Shown here piece after piece: positions 21,664 to 32,200 of a stretch of DNA of 64,000 bases. Source of the DNA: Symsagittifera roscoffensis. Its lineage: Eukaryota; Xenacoelomorpha; Acoela; Convolutidae. A program made the position numbers and the translations under genes. The stretch spans positions 40,258,379-40,322,378 of the forward strand of contig NC_087067.1 of assembly GCF_963678635.1 (NCBI RefSeq), written 5' to 3'. The first letter of the stretch is position 1. Every line of letters starts with the position of its first letter. Below the pieces are notes generated by a model. It ran no database searches. It saw nothing but the letters and a program-made list of their open reading frames with translations, and was not told the DNA's origin.

Positions 21664-23883
21664 TTAGAGGGTATTGTACATCGCTTTTTGGAATACTTTT
21701 GGCATGTCCGTTAATCCATAAAACCCCGTTTTGAACCGATACGTGCCAGTTTGTTCTCCACAGACGATATTAAAATTGCAATGACGACTAACTTCCTCAC
21801 TGAGCGGAATCTGACTGAATGCGTATTTTAAATCTAAGGACGTAAACCAAACATCACCTGGAGTGTCCGATGTGATTATTTGGGCTGCCGAGTCCAACAG
21901 TTCCAACAAATTCGGCATTTGGTAATGATTCTTATGAATTTGATCATTCATAGGTCTAGCATCCATAGCTAATTTGACAGAGCCATCTTTCTTAGCTGTA
22001 ATAACGATCGGAGAGATGAAATACTCGCTTGTACATTTATTAAGTCTAACCACGTGTCCTTTGTGAATTAGTTTTTGGATTTCCTGACCAACTTTATCTT
22101 GAATGTGCACCGGGACTCTCCTTCCCTTTTCTTGAATCGGAACGAATGTAGACTTGAATGTAGAGAATACTTTGTGATTTTTGGCTTTGCCTACTCTATT
22201 AAATACACGATGATATTTTTGTTGGAAGTGAGATTTCCAGGAATCAGACGTTATATTCGGGTTTGATTGGGAGACTTCTCCCACCAAAGGTCGGTCTGGT
22301 CTAACTTGCGTTGTTCTTACCCCCAAATGGTGTTGCAAATCTAAACCCAGTAAACAACGTGTACGGTTTTCTGAAATAAGGAATTTTGCAGACTTGATAT
22401 GCCAGCCCAAAGATGATACATCCATAATTAACGTACCCATCAATTCAATTCTCTTCCTATTATAGTCAACGTATACTGTATCGATTGGACTTTCTTGAAC
22501 TGTAAAGATCTTGGCTGAAGGGACAGTCTTCAGGATATAGTCTGCTGTCTTCTTATTCACGAAAGAAGCTGGGCTCCCTGTATCCACTGTTGCCTTGAAG
22601 AACGTCTTTCCACAACGTAGTGTGATCTGGATGGAACGTAACTTGCCCGTGGCGGCATTGACCACCTCCAACTTTTTCACTGACCTAATTGGAAGACTTG
22701 GTTTCCCTGCTGCTACAGATAAAACAGCGAATTCCGACTCACTATCGGACGTGATGAAATTGCAATTTTCTTCCACTGTCTCATTTGACTCAGCTTCTAC
22801 GTTCGCTACATTCTTAGAATTACAGCACTTGGCAAAGTGGCCCTTTTTGTTACAGTTCCTGCAAGTTACATTTCTGGCTGGACAACTCTGCTTGTGATTT
22901 GCTGAGAACCTGTTACCACAAAAATAACACGACTTCGATTTCTCGTTGACCCCCTTTTGTTTACTGTTCTGTGCCCGACTAATCCTGTCAGAAAGTTTCT
23001 TACCCTGGACAGAGAAGGTAGGTTTTTGTTTTATCCGGGAATTTTGCCCCAAGGTGGCACCTGACTGGGAGGAATTGCCCGTCGACGACGAACTCCCAAG
23101 TTGCCTTTGCAAATCGGTGGCCGTTTGTGCTCCTTTTTCTTGAAGTAACGCTGATTTCAGAGAGTCCTCTGGAGTAGCACCTGGATGGATACATAATTCT
23201 CTCTGAATATCCTTATATCTCATCTTGGCAATGAAGATATCTCTTACGACTTCTTTTTCCTGATCGATTGTCCACCCACACAGGGCGGCTTGTCCCGTCA
23301 AACGCAAATAAAATGCTTCCAAACTCTCTCGGTCTGAATGTACCGCGTTGTATATTTGCATACGCTCGATGATGTAATTTTTCTCCTTTCTGAACAAGAG
23401 AACACAGAATTCGTGGAAATCCCGAAATGATAATGCGCTCAGATCCGCATGTGGATAACTTTGGAGGAATCTTTTCCTCCCTTCTGAACCGAGCGAGAAA
23501 AATAAACGAGATTTAACACGTTGTTCAACCTCGTAATAATACACTCCTGGTGCAACTCTGGGACCTTTCGCCCGGCGCTCTTCATTCATTTCCGTGACTC
23601 TTCGGACCGCCGCGTCATTTCGTGCAATACGATTTGCGATTGCTGCAGCATCTTCGTCCACCCCCACAACTTCTGGTTTTGGAACAGGATCGTCGTGTAC
23701 TACACCCGGAAGTTTTAATAATTCGCGTGGATCACATCTCTCTCTCAAAGTGATTGCCAAATTGAATTGTCCTATCCACGAGTCCCAGCTACAAGGTGGG
23801 TCCGCAGTTAGTTTATGCCAGAATACGGTTACGCCTAATAGGTCAGTTCGATCCTCTGAGGTCGAAACTGCTGGCTGCGCCAT
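21664..23883 (-). pseudogene. gag-protease-RT (N-terminal part) of the young element
   Basis: Single frame from the ATG at 23883-23881 (MAQPAVS) to a TAA inside RT. Gag is followed by two Cys/His knuckles (CYFCGNRFSANHKQSC; CRNCNKKGHFAKCC). An aspartic protease follows with DTG in ATVDTGSPASF, then the fingers and palm of RT (KDGSVKLAMDARPMND; WFTSLDLKYAFSQIP; TGFYGLTDMPKVFQKAM). Gag and pol are fused in one frame without a ribosomal shift. The TAA lies just before the catalytic Asp-Asp motif, so this product would be an inactive RT. An upstream in-frame ATG at 23913 lies in the LTR. Confidence 0.88.
23869..23882 (-). other. Primer binding site of the young element
   Basis: TGGCGCAGCCAGCA starts immediately after the last base of the 5' LTR. 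TGG is complementary to tRNA 3'-CCA, and the first eight bases fit the 3' end of an animal tRNA-Ser. The site overlaps the start of gag: the start codon is formed by the last LTR base plus the first two bases of this site. Confidence 0.6.
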
Positions 23884-24167
23884 GTGAAGTAACAAAAGAC
23901 AATTGTAAAACAAGAATCAATTCTCCTTGCGTATGTTTCTAATAATGCAAATAATATAGATAGTTTAGTATTTAGATAATGTCATGACAATGAAATAAAT
24001 ACAACTCAAATCTTTCATAAGTTGCAGCAGAATGAATGAGAACACATGTGTTAAAGCTAGAACGGATTGGCAGGTCGGTCACGACCTTGATAGACAAAGG
24101 CGAGTTTAGCACGGATAGCTAGCACAATAATAATAACATAATGATCTCTAAACTACGCCGTATCACA
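23883..24167 (-). repeat. 5' LTR of the young element
   Basis: 285 bp, TG...CA, about 4 differences from 17035-17319. It is followed by the duplicated target GCCCT and then by the second half of the interrupted dispersed repeat (GATACGAGCAGTCTTG). Confidence 0.92.
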
Positions 24168-24281
24168 GCCCTGATACGAGCAGTCTTGTTTGAATTATAA
24201 AAGCTGTATTGGTATCCATATCAATTTCTTCTCTGTCTTTGATCTTTGCGTAAAATTGTGATTCTCGGGACTTATCGTTCT

Positions 24282-24430
24282 GGTTCTGGCTTTCTGGACT
24301 TTGGTTCTACTCAATCTTTCATGAAAACTCAAATTTAAAAGTCGAAATTCAAGTAAGAAACTATTGAAACATATAATTAAATGTGAGTTTTAAGAGATTG
24401 AGTAGAAACACGGTCCAGAGAATCAGAACC
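24282..24430. repeat. Small foldback, ~50-bp arms
   Basis: GGTTCTGGCTTTCTGGACTT and GGTTCTACTCAATCTTTCAT on the left pair with ATGTGAGTTTTAAGAGATTG and GGTCCAGAGAATCAGAACC on the right, with about 50 bp of loop. Probably a small MITE or relic. Confidence 0.6.
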
Positions 24431-25033
24431 GACACGCCATTTCTCATTTATATTTGGCGTCTTGAGGACTCTTAGGGTAACTTGAAAAATTGAGTTAATC
24501 AAACCATTCGTACTTAAATATTGCTGTTTTTTTTTCATAAAATTTTTTTCTTTAGAATTGTGCCACAAGTGTGACAAAACTTGCTAAGATTGTTTACAGT
24601 TTTTTAGAATCATGATAAAATTTTGAAGCAATCTTGACATAACCATTATTTTAAGAAATTACACTTTATTTTGGGAATCAATTTGAACAATCTTGTCAAG
24701 GTTTGCCATGGTCTGAACCATTTTGTTCACGTTGTCAATTGCAATTAATTTTGGCATGCGTGAAACAAACTTGTTCACTTAATTCGAGTGCCGGTTTAAA
24801 AGAAGAATATTCTTAAAATAGAAAGTGTCTAACTGCAAAATGACATTTATAATGAAATATATTTGGATTTGGGTAGTATTTAAAACTAATAAATTTCATT
24901 TCAACCATACAGTTACAGGCTAAAATGATGGAAACGGGATTTCTTAACAATTCCTCCCCCCCCCCCCCCCTATGATACCTACTTAAGAATCTCCACCCCT
25001 ATAAATAAGACAGTAAATTAGCACTGTGCTTTC

Positions 25034-25232
25034 GGCTTTTTCCTTTTCTCCCCACCTGCAAAATTTTACTAAAAAAATTTTTGTTCACACCGTCCGATTG
25101 TCATGAAAATTGACATGCACACTAATTAGGCTATGACAAACATATTCGTTCTCCATAATAAACCTTGAAAAACCACTCGTTAGACCATAAAATTGATGCT
25201 TGTGTGAGGTGTGGGGAATAAGAAAAAGAGCC
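25034..25232. mobile_element. hAT-type MITE
   Basis: Termini GGCTTTTTCCTTTTCTCC and AGAAAAAGAGCC are inverted copies. Flanks GTGCTTTC and GAGCTTTC are a 7-of-8 match for a target duplication. In the opposite orientation to 26344-26551. Confidence 0.75.
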
Positions 25233-25536
25233 GAGCTTTCTATTGAGAATTCTTATTTTGCTGCATTCTGATTGGTCGAAAAATCGACCATTTTGATCTA
25301 CTTAACAATCCCCCCTTTCTTGAAAGGGGTGGAGATTGTTAAGCAGAACCTGGAAATGAGCCAATTTTTGTTCAATGGAAGGTAACTATAAAACGTCAGT
25401 AGCGGGACTTAGTTTTTTGCCTCTAGGATGGGGGCTTATAATGGGAAATAACACTATAAAAGTCACCAGGACGATCTCTGTTTGATTCTTAGTGCTATCA
25501 ATTTCTGGATTTTTTTTCTACGCTGTTTTACTTCAT

Positions 25537-25695
25537 GGCTCTTTTTCCTCGCCCAGATTTAAAGGTTAAGTATGAAGACAAAATGTGTTTGTCAGGGACT
25601 AATTTTTCAACTTTCCGATTGTTGAAACAATCGGAATATGTGACAAAGTTTTACTGCTAAGTGCTAAAAAATTTGTAGGTGGGGGAGTAAAAACA
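25537..25695. mobile_element. hAT-type MITE, partly decayed
   Basis: Left terminus GGCTCTTTTTCCTCGCCC; right terminus GTGGGGGAGTAAAAAC, decayed. ACTTCAT is repeated on both sides (25530-25536 and 25697-25703). The internal CCGATTGTTGAAACAATCGG palindrome is specific to this copy. Confidence 0.65.
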
Positions 25696-25720
25696 GACTT
25701 CATTTCTTATAAAACGACAA

Positions 25721-25739
25721 TTATCACGTGGATAATTGG
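25721..25739 (+). promoter_or_regulatory. Shared upstream E-box motif, gene 2 copy
   Basis: Matches 1008-1026 at 17 of 17 fixed positions of TTATCACGTGNATNATTGG. It sits 371 bp before the gene 2 start codon. Subtracting the MITE at 25865-26038 leaves about 190 bp, close to the 171 bp in gene 1. Confidence 0.4.
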
Positions 25740-25864
25740 TCAATCATTTGGTTCAGGCTTAAAAGTTGAGATTCAAGCGGGATATTTACAAAAGTTTATC
25801 TTCCTTAAAAATATTTAAATCTCAGTCTACTTAACAGTTTTATCTTGTTAACTTGATAATTTTT

Positions 25865-26038
25865 GGCTCTTTTTTCTCTCCCCTCACTTCACATGATCAT
25901 CAATTTTACTATAAAACCAGCGGTTCTACAAGGTTAATGCCTAATTAGTCCGTTTGTCAATTTTCATAACTATCAGACAATGTTGACAAAAAAAATAATT
26001 GTAATAATATGCAGGCGGGGGAGGGAGATAAAAGAGCC
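25865..26038. mobile_element. hAT-type MITE inserted in the gene 2 promoter region
   Basis: Termini GGCTCTTTTTTCTC and GAGATAAAAGAGCC, flanked by TAATTTT on both sides (25858-25864 and 26039-26045). It ends 53 bp before the gene 2 ATG. Its right terminus contains GATAAAAG (about 26027-26034), a TATA-like sequence at a plausible distance for a core promoter. Confidence 0.7.
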
Positions 26039-26091
26039 TAATTTTTAGTATTTCAAACCTATTATTGAGGAACAAAAAGTATTTTGAACAA

Positions 26092-26224
26092 ATGTCGATT
26101 TCTCTGTTGTATCTATTCCTTGTTACGAGTGTCTGTGTTGTTCCATGTGAAGCATTCTTTGGAAAACTATTCAAAGGGATCAAAAACGTCGTCAAGTCTG
26201 TTTGTGAGATAATCGTCGCCACAG
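26092..26224 (+). CDS. Gene 2 exon 1 (signal peptide)
   Basis: The ATG opens a hydrophobic leader ending VPCEA, followed by FFGKLFKGIKNVVKSVCEII. Donor ACAG|gttaaa. If intron 1 is kept, the frame stops one residue later, giving a 45-residue secreted peptide. The last ~50 nt are identical to gene 1. Confidence 0.8.
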
Positions 26225-29200
26225 GTTAAACAAAGCACAGTTTCGGCCGTTTTTCCTTTCATACGATGATTTTTACAAGTTACAAGGTTAAGTATCAAAA
26301 TGATACTTGTATTTACAAAATATATGTTTGCAATGGCCTAATTGGCTCTTTTTCATTCCCCCCCCCCCCCCACCTCACACGAGCTTCAATATATTAGTGT
26401 AACGAGTGGTTTTACGAGGTTGAGTATGAAGACCAAATATGTTTGTCGCGGTCTTATTAGTCTGTATGTAAAGTTTCATAACAATCGGACAATGTCGTCA
26501 ACAAATTTACATGTCAAAAATTGCAGGTGGGGGGGGGAAGCAAAAAGAGCCGCCTAATTACTCAGCATGCCAATTTTTGTGGCAACCCGACAAATTTTGA
26601 ATAGTTTCTGTTCTGAAAATTTACTTTACTCACACTTTTAACAACCTTCTCCTTATTTCAACACTCCCACGTTTTTACCACCCGCATTATCCCCCTTATT
26701 TCCCCCTCCCCTTCATCTAAATGTAGAGAAGAGTGCGTGGGGGTATTGAGGGGTAGGGTTGGTTAGTTATGTAAGAGGGGGAGAGTGGGAGAGGTAGGAG
26801 GAGGAGGTACCGAGTTTCAGAAAAATCCGAAAACTTTTCGACGTTGAAAAGACAGGTCAAAATTGACATTTTTACCCTCTTCTTAGAACGTTTTGACCAA
26901 AAATAGGCTCTTTTCCAAACCCCCCCCCCCCACCTTTCAAAATACCGAGTTTTATGTTTGTTTTACGTGTTATTACGGCTAAATGCGTGATGTTACGCTG
27001 TAATGTATGAAGAACAAATCTGTTCATAATTGTCTATTTGTTCACCATGCCAACTTTCATTGCATTATGACAACGTTAAATAAGGTTTTCAAAAATTAAT
27101 TTGAAGGGGGGAACTGGAAAAGAGCCCAAAAATGTTGTTTTCAAGGTCAAATCTCTGAAGAAGGGAGGGTTTTAATGTGAGAGCGGGGGAAGTAAAAGGG
27201 AGAAGATAAAAAAAGCAGCAAAAACTACGAAAGTAAAAAATGTATAAAAAAAGAAAATTATTTTGAAAAGAAAAGTATAAAACAAGAAATCTAAAAAAAG
27301 TAATTTTCCTTCAGCATAAAGCAACGTGTGTTTGACAAAAGTACAGTCAGGTTTGAATTTATTGAAAAAAGTTTGAAAAAGTAAGACTAATTTAAGAAAA
27401 AAGTATTGTAATCCACTATAATTGATTATGATCGACTTGAATAGGATTTTTTTGATTGAAAAAAAGGTAGCAACAAAACTCATTAGCTCTTATTCATGGC
27501 CCAATTAGTTCGTATGCCAGATTATATAACAATAGGAAAATGTGAAAAAAATTACCCTAACAAATTTGCCGGTGGGAGGATAAGGAAAAAGAGCCAACTC
27601 ATTTTAAATCCATTATATTTAATTAGTTTTATACAGACTGACAATAAAATGACAATATAAGTGAATATTATCCCTGAAACTCCGGTGCGGGATAATTTTA
27701 AACAAGGTTTTTGATGGGACTATACTTCAAGACGAAAACCAAGTTTTTCCCAAGACGAGTCTACCTCTAAATAAGGGTTTGTGCAGTTAGGTTCATGAAA
27801 TTTTATCTAATGGCCGTTTTGCCGTTCCTCTCTCTCTCTCTCTCCAGATAATAAATCATTTAAGCCTGATATTGGGAGGACCCGTTAGAAAATACCTGAT
27901 TTGAAATGAAAAGTCTTTTTTTAATAACTGAGTATCTTTATTTTTTAGTTAAAGCCTTGCCAGGTAAGTGTCGCACAGATTGCAAAAAGTAGCTATTATT
28001 CATAGACATCCATCACGGCAAGGAAAAGCTATCACGACAGATTAGAAACTATTTTCAAGATAATTTGGCTCATTTTGCTTTTTGTCCACATGCGAGTTTT
28101 TACTCGTGAATTTCGACTCTCAAGCTCAAAATGTTATTCAAGTGTGGAAAACTAGCCAAAATTTATGCATTAATTGCAAAATAAATTAGCTGCACTTTGC
28201 AATTTGTTTTCGTAATTTCTATTCTTTACTCATCCAGGGTTCAGCTCTTTCTGAAGCCAAAAAAAGTATTAGTCGATTATATACAATCTTTGCTTGACTC
28301 ATAGTCGTGATTAAACCTAGTCATGGTTGTTTCGGCCCGTCCACTAGTAAAAAATTGTCACTCTAGTAACATGCGACTTTTGTATTTTTGGGGGCAAAAT
28401 TATGCTGAGAGTTTATTACCTCGCCTTGGTAATGGAAGGTCAACAATGAATCCTGCTCCCAGGCGTTCCCCCATCACTTTTAACAAAAACATCAAACTTT
28501 TCAATATTGATTTTTATTGTTGTAACTTGAAATCTGTTTTAACTTGAAGTTAAAACATTTTCTATTCTGAGAAACTTCAGATGAAAAAATAATTTGTTTT
28601 TGAAGTTGAACGGGACCCAGTGCCAATCAAATTTATTGGTTACATTAAAATTATTATATATTTAGTTGCAGTCACTCCAGAAATTTTTCACAGATTTTTT
28701 TCTCTGGGGATAAAACATAAAACACCCCATAAAACGACCTCAAGTCGGAATAAAAAGACCAACTCAATACCAAAACATTTTGATCACAATGAAATTATGG
28801 TGAAACCAAGAGCTGAAACAATCTCAAATTCAGACGTCATACCGAATTGAAATAACCAGCTTTTTACAAAATTTAGATTTATTCATTCGCTTTAAACGCC
28901 ACGTGATACTGCTACTGCAATAGCAGCAACGTGATGTAACCTTCAGTGAACTATTCTGTTTACATTATACCATTGTCCAAGTTCACTGCATCCAAAACCT
29001 TCGGTACACCGCTGAGGTGTTCAGACTAACATGAATCTACGTAGATCTCAGAAGTTCTCACAGAGAAAACTATAAATTAGATTAACAATTTAGTTCTTTG
29101 GAATTATAAATTAGTTTCCCATCAAGATAGTCTCGTAGGATATCACTGGCGCACCCAGCAGGATTCTCAGTTCAAAACAATCGTACTGATATGGAAACAC

Positions 29201-32200
29201 CAGTATTTTGGGCCTCAGCGAATCTAGACCCACAGTGGCAATTCAAAGTTTGGTTAGAGCAATTTCTATGGCAGTCACGGCCAAGGAAAAAGTCAGCCCA
29301 GAAGTTATGCTTGAAGACCCTAAAGAAATGCTGGAAAAACTATCACCAAGACCAGAAGCACCAAGAGATGGGGAAGACGCAACTGCGAGAGCAGTCAGAG
29401 ATCTCAGAGACAAATTAGCGAGAGACAGAGTGACACTTGAGAACGGAGAGAGAAGAGAACGAGGACCAAGGGTTGGACCGAACATTTATTATAAGAAAGC
29501 GCAAAAGAAGCTCGTATCCAGACTATTTCTCTCCCTCGGAACGGAAGGGAAGAAAATCTTCTTACGAAAAAACCCAGATGGTAATATCTAAAATTTCGTT
29601 CAAGGAAATCATTGAAATAGCATCGAAATCTTTCCAGAAAGTGAAATATGAAAGTACAAATTCTTCACAAGAATGCAGGAACAAGGAAAAATCGTAGAGG
29701 CATTTCACGCGGCGTTAACTGCACAAGCAGCAAGATCTGAGCTAAGAACCCTTGAGGACGAAATCGTTCGCGATTTGCTTATGTCAAAGATGGAAAACAT
29801 GACTTTACAAGATACTCTGGCTTTGAAACACTTGCACCCAAGAAAGTACTCAAAAAAGCTATAAAATTTGAACATAGCAAGCTGATCCATATGGCGTATC
29901 AAAACACGAATGCAGCAGCTGCTGCGGGATCAAACACAAACTATAATTCGGGAGTTAAAATCAAGCAAAAGCTAGTTAAGGCAGTACGAACTTCGAATGG
30001 AGGTTCTAGACAACAACCTTTCAAACGAGAAAACAACAAAAAACGGGTAAAAATAGATTTACACCATCTAATGGACAAACCAGGCCCTGTATAAGATGTG
30101 AAAGCGTATTTGAACCGATACATTGTAATCTTGCCCGGCTATGGGGAAAACATGCAAGAACTGCAGTATATCTAACGATTTGACGAAAACATGCAGATCC
30201 CAACACCTAAGCGATATAACGGAGGATTCTGAAAAGTCGGCAGAGTAATCTTATCTAATAGTGGAAGATTTCGGGTCGGCTAGCGAAATTGAGATCATGT
30301 CAATACAGTCCAGAGGGAGAAAGAAGCTCAAGATTTGTCAAGGAGAGAATATAAAAAACGAACCATCGAAGTGGGAGCAAGTGAGGATACAAAAAATTGA
30401 TCTTCTTAGTGACCCAACATCAAACAAGTTAAAGACACTCAGAGCCATGTTACGAATAGATAATCAGATAATACAAACAACCGTGGATACGAGAAGCCCA
30501 GTGTCTTTCCTAAACTGGGCGACAACAAAATAAATCATACACAAATCAAAGAAAGCGATTTATTCCGGCAGGCAAATAAATCTGGTGGCACAGTTTGTGG
30601 ACTACAACAAACAGACAATTCTTACACTGGGAGTTTTGAAGACAAACCTACGGTCAGCAGGCTGGGTGGTGAAATGAGCCATGTTCCTAGTGAAAGTGCG
30701 CAGAGCTAGATGTATAATGGGTCTGGACCTCCAAAGAGATGTGGGAATATCAACCACACAAAAACCAGCCTCAAGGGAACTAAAAAAAACTGGCACTAGA
30801 TGCAAAACCAATCATTAGTCATATTTTCATTCAAAAACAGGTGCCAGATACCGTATCTTGACGAAATTTTTGATGGAGTGAGCCAAATTATTATTGAAAA
30901 CCAAGAGGGCACACTCTACTTCACGGTGCTGGACCTAAAATATACGTATGACGTGCTACTGTGCGAGCAGTCAGAAGTTTCGAAAAACTAGTTCTTAATG
31001 AAATTCAAAGAATTATTTGAAGAACAAGGATTTTCAAAATTCAAACACACCCTTTGCTCGATTCAAGAGAAAGGGAGGAAAATACCAATCGATATACAAG
31101 ATAAGGTAGAAATTAAAAATGTATCGACGGAAGGTCATATCACAAAACTAGACAAATGTTCAAAGGATTGTTTCATTGCCCAATTGTAATAACAGTTAAA
31201 AAAGACGATTCGAAAAAACTGGCACTAGATGCAAAACCAATCAACAGGCAAATTTTCATTCCAAAAAAAAAGTGTCAGATGCCGTATGTTGACGAACTTT
31301 TCGATAGAGTGGGCCAAATTATTACTGAAAACAAAGAGGGCCCACTCTACTTCACGGTGCTGGACCTAAATTAAACGTTTAGCTAATTAAGACTGGCTGC
31401 AGATACAGCTCGCCAGTGCAACTTTAATATTGTCGGGGATAATGCTACGAGAACCTATAGGTTCTTAACAGGGTTCTATGGATCGACAGACATGCCCGTC
31501 GAGTTCCAAAAAGCCATAGACAGAACGATCAACCACGCAAAAAAACACTTTCTGTTTTTCGGACGATATTCTCATTGTGTCAAAAGGTGAAGAATCAGAA
31601 CATGCAAAATTAGCGGGAAAAGTTCTAAAAAACCTGAACGACGAAAACGTGGCGTAGAAAATTTCAAATTGTGAATTCTTCAAAAATGAGATAAAATGGT
31701 TAGGCCATCACCTATCAGAATTGGGGGATACACCAAATTTCACTAAAACAGAAGCCATTCAAGTTCACTAATACAGAAGCCAATCACCTCATAAAAGAAA
31801 AAATTAAAAAACAGGAAATGGCCAGTGAAAAAATTGGAAAAATTAAACAGAAGCCATTCAACTTTACTAATACAGAAGCCATTCCACTCATAAAAGAAGA
31901 AAATCAAAAAAAAGAAAACACATGAATTGGTCAATGAAAAAAGTTGAGTGGGGGAAGAACACACAGCTTTTCGAAAGTATCAGAAACGCAGTTGCTACTA
32001 TCTCAAGTATACATTATTACGATTCAAGTAGAAAAACAAGGGTTGATTTTGACGCCAGCGACAACCAACTGGGGGCCACCCTGGAGCAGCAAACAAATAA
32101 CGGGCATAGGCTCCAATCTCTTTCGCATCAAGATACCTAAATAAACAAGAAAAAATACTCTACAAATGAATTCGAGTTACTCGCGGTTGTTTGGGCAGTT

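Larger units (their letters stand above)
17035..24167 (-). mobile_element. Young Ty3/gypsy-type LTR retrotransposon, broken pol
   Basis: 7.1-kb element on the minus strand. It is bounded by 285-bp LTRs (TGTGAAG...ATCACA) and a perfect 5-bp target duplication GCCCT (17030-17034 and 24168-24172). Internal order from 5' is primer site, gag with zinc knuckles, aspartic protease, reverse transcriptase, RNase H, an unusual hydrophobic spacer, integrase and a long Ser/Pro-rich tail, then a polypurine tract. Protease, RT, RNase H, integrase is the Ty3/gypsy order. The LTRs differ at about 4 positions, so insertion was recent. An in-frame TAA in RT and a frameshift in the integrase zinc finger mean this copy should not make a full polyprotein. 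It lies between the two paralogous genes. Confidence 0.92.
24168..26091. other. Intergenic region upstream of gene 2
   Basis: Holds the foldback at 24282-24430, a 15-base C run at 24956-24970, three hAT-type MITEs (25034, 25537, 25865) and the shared E-box motif at 25721. No gene seen. Confidence 0.6.
26225..27948 (+). other. Gene 2 intron 1
   Basis: Phase 1 intron of 1.7 kb. It contains three hAT-type MITEs, C- and G-rich blocks (26640-26830), a TAATTGATTATGATCGA patch near 27417 and a CT dinucleotide run (27830-27845). No additional exon seen. Confidence 0.6.

Noticed and set aside
28620..28850. 76-residue frame in intron 2 of gene 2 with a hydrophobic N-terminus
   Set aside because: No counterpart in gene 1, no splice support and no family resemblance; probably chance in AT-rich DNA.
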